Shown in pieces: positions 23,811 to 30,574 of a stretch of 36,091 nt of DNA (positions are counted from its first letter, which is position 1; each line of letters starts with the position of its first letter). The notes under the pieces were generated by a model. It searched no databases and was not told the DNA's origin. It saw only the letters and a list, made by a program, of their open reading frames with translations. The translations under genes were made by a program, and so were the position numbers. Origin of the DNA: DATKWS01 sp035529435 (lineage in GTDB: Bacteria; Krumholzibacteriota; Krumholzibacteriia; Krumholzibacteriales; Krumholzibacteriaceae); assembly GCA_035529435.1 (NCBI GenBank), contig DATKWS010000163.1, forward strand, positions 1 through 36,091. Reading direction: 5' to 3'.

Positions 23811-25162
23811 TGTCCCTCGCCAATATTCATCTTGTAATAATTTCAACAAGTTGCAAGTGCACCCGAAAAGTTCTATCATGACAAGATGAAAGCTCATAAA
23901 CTGCTCGAAATCGTCTGGTTGATCCTTGGTTTCCTGGGATCATGGTTCCGTTCTCAAGGCGATTTGGCCTTGGAGAATCTCGCATTGCGTCAGCAACTTG
24001 CGACATTCAAACGACATCACCCTCGCCCCAGGATTTCTTGCTTCGATCGAAGATTCTGGGTTCTTTTGCGACGAATTTGGTCCAAATGGATCAACCCACT
24101 CATTATCGTGAAACCGGAGACCGTGGTCAAATGGCACAGACAAGGATTCAAACTTTACTGGAACGCAATTTCAAGGTGTGGGAAGACAAGAGGAAGACCT
24201 CGTGTTTCAAGTGAAATCCAAGAATTGATCTGCAGGATGGCCAGAGAGAATCAAACGTGGGGAGCGCCGAGAATCCACGGTGAACTGCTCATGCTCGGCT
24301 TCTACGTTTCCGAGCGCACGATCTCCCGCTATCTACCCAAGCGGGAGCCGGATGAGAACAAAATCGCCAAATGGAAAACCTTTCTAAAAAACCATATGGA
24401 CAGCATAACAGCAATGGACTTCTTCACAGTTCCCACGGTGCTTTTCAGGCAACTCTATGGCTTCTTCATCATCAGCCACAATCGTCGGCAGATCATTCAT
24501 TTTGCGACGACTTTCAACCCGACTGCAGAATGGGTAGCCCAACAGCTGCGTAATGCCTTCCCGTACGATACTGCGCCGAAATATCTGATCTTCGACTGGG
24601 ATTCGATCTTCGGTGGATTTGTGCTGAAGACTGTGAAATCTTTCGACATCAAGCCTGTGCGAACGTTATATCGAAGTCCCTGGCAAAACGGAATCGCAGA
24701 ACGCTGGGTTGGAAGCTGCAGGCGGGAGTTGCTGGATCATGTGATCGTGTTCGGGGAACTGCATTTGTATAGATTGCTTAAAATCTACGCAAGCTACTAC
24801 AATGAAGATCGCTGCCATTATAACCTTTGCAAAGATGCTCCCGAGCACAGGCCAGTTCAGAAGAGGTCTGAAGGTAAGGCAAAAGTGATCTCACTGCTGA
24901 GAGTCAGCGGTCTGCATAATCGATACGAGTGGCGTGAAGTAGCATAGCAGTCGCTGACGATGAAATGGGAACTTCTTATTTGAATGACTGGAGACCTATC
25001 TCATCTGCCGACCTCAACATGATATTCGGAGTTTCATGGTCGGGAAGATCATTCTCTTCTGTGGCGGTTTTCATTTCAAAGAGCAACATCGAGTGGATCG
25101 AACGCAAAAATCGACGAAGCACTTTTGACAATGACGTACCGTTTTAATATTGGCGAGGGACA
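23811..25162 (+). mobile_element. Insertion sequence with 17-bp terminal inverted repeats
   Basis: TGTCCCTCGCCAATATT at 23811-23827 is perfectly inverted at 25146-25162, giving 5'-TG...CA-3' ends as in IS3/IS481-type elements; the match extends by CC/GG to 19 bases. The 1352-bp element carries one full DDE transposase gene. No clear target-site duplication is visible outside the ends. About 200 bases after the transposase stop are non-coding. It lies between the secreted-protein gene and a truncated second transposase. Confidence 0.85.
23886..24947 (+). CDS. DDE integrase-core transposase
   Basis: The 353-residue protein catalyses transposition of the surrounding element. An N-terminal helical and helix-turn-helix region (ALENLALRQQL, TWGAPRIHGELLMLGFYVSE) precedes an rve-type catalytic core. 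The catalytic triad appears as D178 (AMDFF), D237 (FDWDS) and E272 (NGIAERW), with 34 residues between D237 and E272. The motif most relatives show as FDRDSIF is FDWDSIF here. The protein appears complete and possibly active. The family is the IS3/IS481-like group with long ERWVGSCRRELLDHV motifs. Confidence 0.88.
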   Translation: MKAHKLLEIVWLILGFLGSWFRSQGDLALENLALRQQLATFKRHHPRPRISCFDRRFWVLLRRIWSKWINPLIIVKPETVVKWHRQGFKLYWNAISRCGKTRGRPRVSSEIQELICRMARENQTWGAPRIHGELLMLGFYVSERTISRYLPKREPDENKIAKWKTFLKNHMDSITAMDFFTVPTVLFRQLYGFFIISHNRRQIIHFATTFNPTAEWVAQQLRNAFPYDTAPKYLIFDWDSIFGGFVLKTVKSFDIKPVRTLYRSPWQNGIAERWVGSCRRELLDHVIVFGELHLYRLLKIYASYYNEDRCHYNLCKDAPEHRPVQKRSEGKAKVISLLRVSGLHNRYEWREVA

Positions 25163-25163
25163 G

Positions 25164-25361
25164 GCTCACAGCAATATTGGTCATGAGATCCCTGACACAA
25201 CTGTGGGAAACATTCTCAGAGCCAACGGCATCGAACCGGCACCGGAACGAAAGCGACAGACAACATGGAAAGCGTTCCTGAAAGCCCATTGGGACGTATT
25301 GGGAGCAATCGACTTCACGACGATCGAAATGTGGACAAAAGGCGGATTGGTCACCTTTTGA
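25164..25361 (+). pseudogene. Truncated second integrase-type transposase
   Basis: Immediately after the right end of the insertion sequence, an open frame encodes about 65 residues from AHSNIGHEIPDTTVGNIL through NGIEPAPERKRQTTW and AHWDVLGAIDFTTIEMWTKG, ending GGLVTF and stop. This matches the middle of a related transposase up to its first catalytic aspartate (AIDF). The N-terminal part and the rest of the catalytic core are missing. The frame extends upstream to an ATG at 25125 only by reading through the IS end. It is a relic, cut on both sides. Confidence 0.75.
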
Positions 25362-25411
25362 TCCGTTTTGAGGGAGAAAGCCAGGCTTTAGATGATTAAC
25401 AGTCTTTCCAA

Positions 25412-25681
25412 TCACCAATCTCCGTGTGCAATTTCAAGAATCTGCTTTTCATCCAAATATGCCGGATGCGGTCCGCTCAAGGCAGCCTCTTTTTTCCCTT
25501 TCTTGTCTTCTTCCTCCATCTTGAATCGAAACACCCAGCCGAAACGGCTATTGAGATCCCGGGCCAGAACATATACTTCTCTATCACTCATTTTTACGGC
25601 GTATAGGGGCTCGAAACCTCCAAATTCCCCCATAAATACTTTGAAATCAGATATCCTCTCTTCCAATGGTTTTTTCTCCAA
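25412..25681 (-). CDS. Small hypothetical protein or gene remnant
   Basis: An 89-residue open frame begins at TTG on the minus strand. It has a plausible protein-like composition (EFGGFEPLYAVKMSDREVYV, then RDLNSRFGWVFRFKMEEEDK) but I do not recognise a family. It overlaps the end of the glycosyltransferase fragment in another frame. It may be the 3' part of a gene joined to that fragment by deletion. No convincing ribosome-binding site was found. Confidence 0.3.
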   Translation of the reverse strand: MEKKPLEERISDFKVFMGEFGGFEPLYAVKMSDREVYVLARDLNSRFGWVFRFKMEEEDKKGKKEAALSGPHPAYLDEKQILEIAHGDW

Positions 25682-25872
25682 TGTATGCCGTCCACCAGTT
25701 CCAGTGGTTGTTGATTGTAGTCTCCCACCACGAACGAGACATCGAACCCGCGCTTTGCGAGCTCCCTGGATATCATGACCTGTTGAACCTCGGCGCCCCC
25801 CACTGACTGGTGGTGTGTCTTTGCCAGCACGGGATACGAATACGGAGACACAAAACAGATACTGCTATTCAT
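25594..25872 (-). pseudogene. Glycosyltransferase (GT4-type) N-terminal fragment
   Basis: From ATG 25872 on the minus strand the frame encodes an N-terminal Rossmann start typical of family 4 glycosyltransferases: ICFVSPYSYPVLAKTHHQSV, GGAEVQQVMISRELAKRGFD, VSFVVGDYNQQPLELVDG. After about 75 residues the similarity stops and the frame ends at 93 residues, against about 400 in intact enzymes. The nucleotide-sugar domain is missing. This is a truncated gene, probably broken by the same rearrangements that left the adjacent transposase relic. Confidence 0.7.
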
Positions 25873-25938
25873 CGTACTGCGTGGTCTCCTCATGATGCCG
25901 CGGTGCACAATTGCGCGGACATTCTGCTTTTTCCCCTA

Positions 25939-27519
25939 TCATTGCGGCGTTGCCACTACGTCGAACCTTATCGTATTTCCCGACAGTACGGAATCGTACG
26001 TTTGATCGTCCAGCAGTTCCATGTGAGCGCCGAAGTAATGATTGAAGACGATCCTGAATGTATTCACGGGGCTCTCCGATTCGTAGAGCAATGAGTCCCC
26101 CCCGTCCGGAAAATAGCATGCGTTGAATATGGGCACTCTGATCATCAGCATGTAATCCTTGAAGCGGCGTTCGCCCCGTGAAACGAGCGTATCCATGGAG
26201 GCCGGCACCCGGAAACCCGGGCCGGTGTCGGCCTGGATGATGATGATCGGTTGGACATCGGATAGAGTGAGGATCCTGTCGATGGTCGCGGACAATTTTT
26301 TGTTGAGGAAAGCAATTTGATCTGTATACGCATCGATATACTCGTTCCGGCTCAGTTCTCTTTTCGACAGCGGCGACGACCGTGGTCGATTCCCGTCGGC
26401 ATCAAAGAGGAACGGAGGATGGGGAATCATCACATGGGCGAAGGTGAAGGTCGGTTCCTTCATGCGGGGGATGTTGCCGAGTTCGTCGAGAGTGTAGATT
26501 GTCATGTTTCTCTTGGTTTGTGCGAAACGATGGGCGCCGATAATCCGGAGCACCGAACTGTTGATGAGGATTTCCTCGAATTCGCTTAAATTTATCCTCA
26601 ATGGAGTACATACCGTGTCCGCCATTTCATTCCGCGCAGTGACCTTCCATATAGTGGGAAAGAAGACATGGCGGTAGTTGTATTTCTTGAGTATATGGAC
26701 TACGGTGTTGTTCCCGATCATCTTCGTAACCAGCTTGTGCTTCATGGACTCGACAGTCATCTCGGGTACGAGTGATTGAATGTAGTTCATGTTCAATGAT
26801 GAGGATAGTGAGTAATACGTATCGAGGTGATTGCAGCAGCTCCGGTATGCAACATAGAAACCCCTGCTCTCGAGATAGTTCATGAAGGGGGAGTTGTCGT
26901 AGCCGTAGTGTTGTTTCAGCACGTCACAGCGGGCATACTCATCCAGAATTATGTAGTAGATGTCGCGCAACGGACCGTTCGGCGGGCTCCCGGTGACATC
27001 CGTATCTTCACATAGCCTGGTGACGACGGCCGTCCAGTCACACGCGTGATTCCGGTGCCCCACGGCCTTGAGCTCGAACGAGACGATACTCACGAGGCTT
27101 ATGGCGATCAGTATAAAGCTCGTTGCATTGAGAAAGGTGGTGATGGCCTTGAGGTTGCGCCTCGTTCTGATGATGGCCCATGCGATAAGCAAACCCAGGA
27201 TGCACCAGAGCAAGAAGAATACTCTGTTCCTGCCGATAACGTATCCCCCGATGGTCAAACCTGCGATGGTCCGGTCAAATAGCGGCCCATACAGGAAAAA
27301 CATCAGTATCCCGGCGGATGTCAGGATTGCCGCCTTCTCGGAATTCCGAATCAGCTTCTTGAGTATGGAGAGGATCAGAAAAGAGGCGGCGAGAACGACG
27401 GCAACAGGGATCACGATAGCCCCGTAACGAACTTCACCGATATTCCGCGAGAAGAGAAATAGAATAGGGCATACAGCAAGGAAATAGGGGTGAAGCGCCG
27501 GTATACTTTTAAGCTTCAT
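25939..27519 (-). CDS. Membrane sulfatase/phosphoethanolamine-transferase-like protein
   Basis: From ATG 27519 the 526-residue protein has about five N-terminal membrane helices (residues 9-27, 32-53, 63-80, 99-117, 129-149). A large alkaline-phosphatase-superfamily domain follows, outside the membrane. Features are the metal-site motif YYIILDEYARCD (D193), a candidate nucleophile T234 in HLDTYYSLSSSLNMNY, and HVMIPHPPF (362-370). The C-terminal metal motif, usually DHG, reads DTG (D431-T432). Relatives modify cell-surface polymers or lipids. In-frame codons upstream of 27519 lack conservation; no good Shine-Dalgarno marks the start. It may belong with the broken glycosyltransferase in a former surface-polysaccharide locus. 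Confidence 0.72.
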   Translation of the reverse strand: MKLKSIPALHPYFLAVCPILFLFSRNIGEVRYGAIVIPVAVVLAASFLILSILKKLIRNSEKAAILTSAGILMFFLYGPLFDRTIAGLTIGGYVIGRNRVFFLLWCILGLLIAWAIIRTRRNLKAITTFLNATSFILIAISLVSIVSFELKAVGHRNHACDWTAVVTRLCEDTDVTGSPPNGPLRDIYYIILDEYARCDVLKQHYGYDNSPFMNYLESRGFYVAYRSCCNHLDTYYSLSSSLNMNYIQSLVPEMTVESMKHKLVTKMIGNNTVVHILKKYNYRHVFFPTIWKVTARNEMADTVCTPLRINLSEFEEILINSSVLRIIGAHRFAQTKRNMTIYTLDELGNIPRMKEPTFTFAHVMIPHPPFLFDADGNRPRSSPLSKRELSRNEYIDAYTDQIAFLNKKLSATIDRILTLSDVQPIIIIQADTGPGFRVPASMDTLVSRGERRFKDYMLMIRVPIFNACYFPDGGDSLLYESESPVNTFRIVFNHYFGAHMELLDDQTYDSVLSGNTIRFDVVATPQ

Positions 27520-28042
27520 GCCATTTGGTGTTATAGTTTTGTCCTTTTGCCACTTTCCCCATGAGTATACAGGAAAAAATATTACGTGGCAAGAAAATTC
27601 ACCGGCTGTTGCGTTACGCGATGCGAAATCCATCCGTGAAAGCTCGATCGAGCTCAATGTCGTACATCGGTTATTCGGTAAAGCGGAATGTGTTTCCGTC
27701 TGTAATGAACAGCAGTTCACGGCCGCCGCCGGTCCTGCTCAGGGCGTCGTGGCCCGCCGCTGCGCCGGAAAAACCAGATAGGGATGATACAGAGAAACGC
27801 ACTTATTACAAGCCCCCGTCGCACACGCATGTGGGCACTGCCCCGCATTGTCGCCTCCTTGGCACCGAATGCGGCCAAACCACGCTGTATCGGTGGTGGG
27901 TGTCTCGGTGCGTTTTATATGAATGTTGTGTTCAAATCAACCATTAGAGATTGTTGTCCGAATCGGTTTGCGTTACACTCGGTCAGAGCAGGTATACTGC
28001 CATTAGACCGAGCTTCTTCGAATCAACTCATACCGAACTGGG

Positions 28043-28165
28043 AGGTTGAAATGGTACGGAGAACGTATATTCATCGTTGGAACGAACGGAACAATTCTGC
28101 ACTATGACGGTAATGAATGGGACAATCATCCGATTCTCCCCAAATTGATCATCTGCCCACTATGA
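28043..28165 (+). pseudogene. Fragment of an HYDG-W repeat beta-propeller protein
   Basis: A frame without its own start encodes RIFIVGTNGTILHYDGNEWD, followed by a short tail and TGA at 28163-28165. The GTILHYDGxxW unit is the repeat of large secreted propeller proteins, where it occurs many times; here only one unit survives. Nothing upstream in the frame continues the repeat. It is a remnant of a deleted gene. Confidence 0.55.
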
Positions 28166-28345
28166 ATAATTAACAGAAATAAAATTTGGCCCCCCAAGCT
28201 GGACGACGTACAAATGTACTAATTCGACCACAATGATCCATGCAGGTCTGAGATGGGAGAAATCCGTGTGGGTTGTGGGCTCTGGCCAGCGAAATAGTGG
28301 GATTCCGGGCTTTTTAGCTCCATCTGTAGGGTTGTTGAAGCCGGA

Positions 28346-28540
28346 TCATGTTCGTTCGATATCTTCGCTCTCAGAAGCGATCTGAAGCTCCCTCAGCAAA
28401 TACGGATGGAATGAAGCCGGAATCTTCTCGACAAAGCCGACTTCGCCTTCAGGATCCACGGCGTGTACGAGAGCAGCGAGAACCCTCCGGATCGTTCTTG
28501 TCTCGGTGTCTCGAATAGCCTCTTTGATATGATACTGCAC
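28346..28540 (-). CDS. Unrecognised small open frame, possible remnant
   Basis: A 64-residue frame on the minus strand (RRVLAALVHAVDPEGEVGFV, then KIPASFHPYLLRELQIASES) has a protein-like composition, including an amphipathic start. I do not recognise a family, and there is no clear ribosome-binding site. It may be the end of a lost gene in this decayed zone. Confidence 0.25.
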   Translation of the reverse strand: MQYHIKEAIRDTETRTIRRVLAALVHAVDPEGEVGFVEKIPASFHPYLLRELQIASESEDIERT

Positions 28541-28732
28541 TCTCGGATCATCGAATTTAATAGAGATAAGGGTACGGCGTCCCGCCCGGCAGGATGAGGA
28601 CTCTTTAATAACAACTCGTCTTGACTCGACTCATAATGAGTCGCATCGCATGGTAAACGGGATTAAGAAAAAAGGGAACAGAAAAATGCAGGGTGAACAA
28701 AAAATATTCACAAAACCAAGATTTATATAATC

Positions 28733-28748
28733 AAATACTTAAGTATTT
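28733..28748. repeat. AT-rich 16-bp perfect palindrome
   Basis: AAATACTTAAGTATTT is a perfect 16-base palindrome 15 bases beyond the integrase stop codon. It sits in an AT-rich stretch. It could act as a weak terminator or a protein-binding site; nothing in the sequence decides. Confidence 0.5.
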
Positions 28749-28763
28749 CTAGCAATATATAGA

Positions 28764-29972
28764 TTATTTAGGGATAAATTGTATTACCTTGGCTTTTTTC
28801 CCTTTTAGAATGAAGGATAAGCGTTGACTCCAGGAATTCAATGCGGTGCGCTTTTGGTCGTCATAAGAATATCGGTCATAGATAGAAGTAACATCATTTC
28901 CTATGTGGTTCAGGATCTTAGAAATAACAAGTCTCGAAGTACCCTGGCTCGCCAGCTGGCTGGCAGCTGTGCGGCGAAGATCATGCGGAACGAATGTCTC
29001 GAGGTCAAAAATATCGCGATTACGCCTTATGGCGTGGGGGAGAGCTCTATTTGTCATCGGTCGCTTCTTGTCATATCTGTTCCCGATCCTGGCCGTAAAG
29101 AGAAAAGGAGATATTCGATCAAGAGATTCAATCAATTGTATAGCCATGGGCGATAAAGGAACTCGATGAGGTAGCTTGTTCTTGGATTTTTCCTCTGGTA
29201 TTATCCACCAGGCATTGTCGAGATCTATTTCAGACCATTCCATGGAGATCACCTCTCCCGGCCTCTGTGCAGTGATTAATATGAGCCGTAACGCTGTTTT
29301 TATGTGATGTCCGATATCTGTTTCGTCAAGCGTGTTCCAAAATATCGCGATCTCTTTTTCATCGAGAACCCGGTTTCTTTTGTTCTCTCTGCTTGGCGGT
29401 TTGACGAGCAAGGTCGGATTATTCTCTACGATATCTCGAGCTATTCCAAAATTGAAAATCCTGCGAATCACAGAAAGAGTTCTATTTGCCATAATGGGGC
29501 TTCCCCGGTCTTTGATCCTATCGACGAGACGTATTACATCACGCCTTCTTATTTCATGAGCGGGAATGCTCTCCCAGGCTTTCAGAATATCCTTTTGAAT
29601 GATCCTGATATCTTCATGACCGCTTTTCTTCTGACTGCAATGTCGCTCCATATATTCTTCGGCAAGGTCTCGAAATGATGGTTCTTCGAGGAATCTCTTG
29701 CGCTCGGCAACAGGATCATGCCCAGCCGATACTTTGGCGAGCAGTGGGATGGCTCGTTTTCTTGCGTCTGTGAGAGATAGTATGCCGTGACGACCGAGAG
29801 CAAGCCTTTGTATTTTCTTGTCCTTGTTCCGGTAGCTAATATAATACGTGCGCACACCTGATGATTTCACTCTTATGAAGAGCCCCCGCACCTTGTCATC
29901 CCAGACACGACATTCTTTCCCCTCGGGAGGAAGAGGAATCTTTTCGATCATCTTTTTTGTTAGATTTGCCAT
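28764..29972 (-). CDS. int: P4-type tyrosine recombinase (integrase)
   Basis: A 402-residue site-specific recombinase. An N-terminal DUF4102-type arm-binding domain (VWDDKVRGLFIRVKSSGVRT, YYISYRNKDKKIQRLALGRH) is followed by a core-binding region. The catalytic domain has R237 (AQRPGEV), H330 and R333 (PHDLRRT), H356 (ILNHIG) and the nucleophile Y365 (SIYDRY), so all key residues are present. ATG 29972 is supported by homology (MANLTKKMIEKIPLPPEGKE) and an upstream GAGG. Such enzymes integrate elements into tRNA genes, and a 3' tRNA-Lys fragment lies about 185 bases upstream of the start. Confidence 0.92.
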   Translation of the reverse strand: MANLTKKMIEKIPLPPEGKECRVWDDKVRGLFIRVKSSGVRTYYISYRNKDKKIQRLALGRHGILSLTDARKRAIPLLAKVSAGHDPVAERKRFLEEPSFRDLAEEYMERHCSQKKSGHEDIRIIQKDILKAWESIPAHEIRRRDVIRLVDRIKDRGSPIMANRTLSVIRRIFNFGIARDIVENNPTLLVKPPSRENKRNRVLDEKEIAIFWNTLDETDIGHHIKTALRLILITAQRPGEVISMEWSEIDLDNAWWIIPEEKSKNKLPHRVPLSPMAIQLIESLDRISPFLFTARIGNRYDKKRPMTNRALPHAIRRNRDIFDLETFVPHDLRRTAASQLASQGTSRLVISKILNHIGNDVTSIYDRYSYDDQKRTALNSWSQRLSFILKGKKAKVIQFIPK

Positions 29973-30020
29973 CGGAATCGACCTCGTAATCAATGTACGA
30001 TATCTCTTCAGGACATCTCC

Positions 30021-30041
30021 AGGGCACCAATAGGGCACCAA
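30021..30041. repeat. Two 10-bp direct repeats upstream of int
   Basis: AGGGCACCAA occurs at 30021-30030 and again at 30032-30041, with 11-bp periodicity, about one helical turn. The pair lies 49-69 bases upstream of the integrase start, between it and the tRNA fragment. This is where arm-type integrase sites or an autoregulatory operator would be expected; the role is inferred. Confidence 0.5.
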
Positions 30042-30156
30042 AAAGCAGAGTAAGCCAGCGGACACCATATGTCAATAGGATAGTGCAACTCATATTAATA
30101 TAGTAAAATAAGGTACAACAGAGCAAAAGAAGGAAAATGGGAGAAAGATATATAAA

Positions 30157-30202
30157 CTGCCTCTTAAGCAGGTGGTGCCGGGTTCAACTCCCGGGCGGCT
30201 CA
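30157..30202 (+). other. 3' fragment of tRNA-Lys(CTT), probable att site
   Basis: The sequence reads as the 3' half of a tRNA. Anticodon stem CTGC/GCAG has loop CTCTTAA (anticodon CTT, 30163-30165). A variable region follows, then a perfect T stem CCGGG/CCCGG with loop TTCAACT, the 3' acceptor strand GCGGCTC and discriminator A. There is no D arm or 5' acceptor strand upstream, and CCA is not encoded. tRNA-targeting integrases leave exactly such a 3' copy at one junction. No intact tRNA-Lys is in the window. Confidence 0.75.
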
Positions 30203-30287
30203 TTTTTTCGTTCGAATTCGGATCATATCCAGCAATGGGTGAAAGTACTGTCAACGCCGAGAAAGTTTTGCCAATGGTCGCTCAGGA

Positions 30288-30413
30288 TCTAGCGGGTATT
30301 CAAATGTCGATGTACTTGCGAATTACAGGAAATTCGGTTTCCGCGCGCGGCTGGCGAAGTCGTTTATTGCTAATGACTTCAAGGAGACTATAGATAAAGC
30401 CCTTGGAGAATAG
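30288..30413 (+). pseudogene. C-terminal fragment of a response-regulator receiver domain
   Basis: The last 41 codons of a receiver-like gene are visible. SSGYSNVDVLANYRKFGFRA and RLAKSFIANDFKETIDKALG E end at TAG 30411-30413. The SSGYSN...MANYREYGF...AKP pattern is typical of the end of receiver domains in hybrid histidine kinases; the conserved Lys-Pro is Lys-Ser here. Upstream codons show no receiver similarity, so the phospho-accepting half is missing. It starts 85 bases after the tRNA fragment and probably marks a deletion or insertion junction. Confidence 0.6.
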
Positions 30414-30445
30414 TCGAACGTGACCCTGAATCCATCCGTTATCTG

Positions 30446-30473
30446 TTGACAAGCGCCGGTAACAGCGTATCTT
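30446..30473 (+). promoter_or_regulatory. Possible promoter of typA
   Basis: TTGACA (30446-30451) and TATCTT (30468-30473) are separated by 16 bases, about 100 bases upstream of the typA start. The -35 match is perfect and the -10 match moderate. No other good candidate was seen in the 30414-30574 gap. Confidence 0.4.
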
Positions 30474-30574
30474 TCTTCAACCCTGGATCGCCAGCCACTC
30501 CCCTCCCCGGGAAATGGATCGACGTTTTGCCAGGCATGGCCGGTAAGGGAGCCGGCAATGTTCGAAGCTGTTTT

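Larger units (their letters stand above)
27520..28763. other. Gene-poor accessory stretch
   Basis: About 1.2 kb lies between the sulfatase-like gene and the integrase. It contains a propeller-gene fragment (28043-28165), one small unrecognised minus-strand frame (28346-28540) and an AT-rich end with a perfect palindrome (28733-28748). Other open frames here (for example 27561-27947 and 27784-28107) lack homology, codon bias and ribosome-binding sites. No RNA gene or repeat array was found. Confidence 0.6.

Noticed and set aside
27717..27848. Possible 43-residue minus-strand membrane peptide (hydrophobic run GLVISAFLCIIPIWFF)
   Set aside because: One hydrophobic stretch alone, no ribosome-binding site and no recognised family; chance is likely in this decayed stretch.
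27561..27947. 128-residue plus-strand frame upstream of the sulfatase-like gene
   Set aside because: No Shine-Dalgarno, no family, and a composition that turns erratic after 40 residues; a remnant could not be excluded but is not supported.
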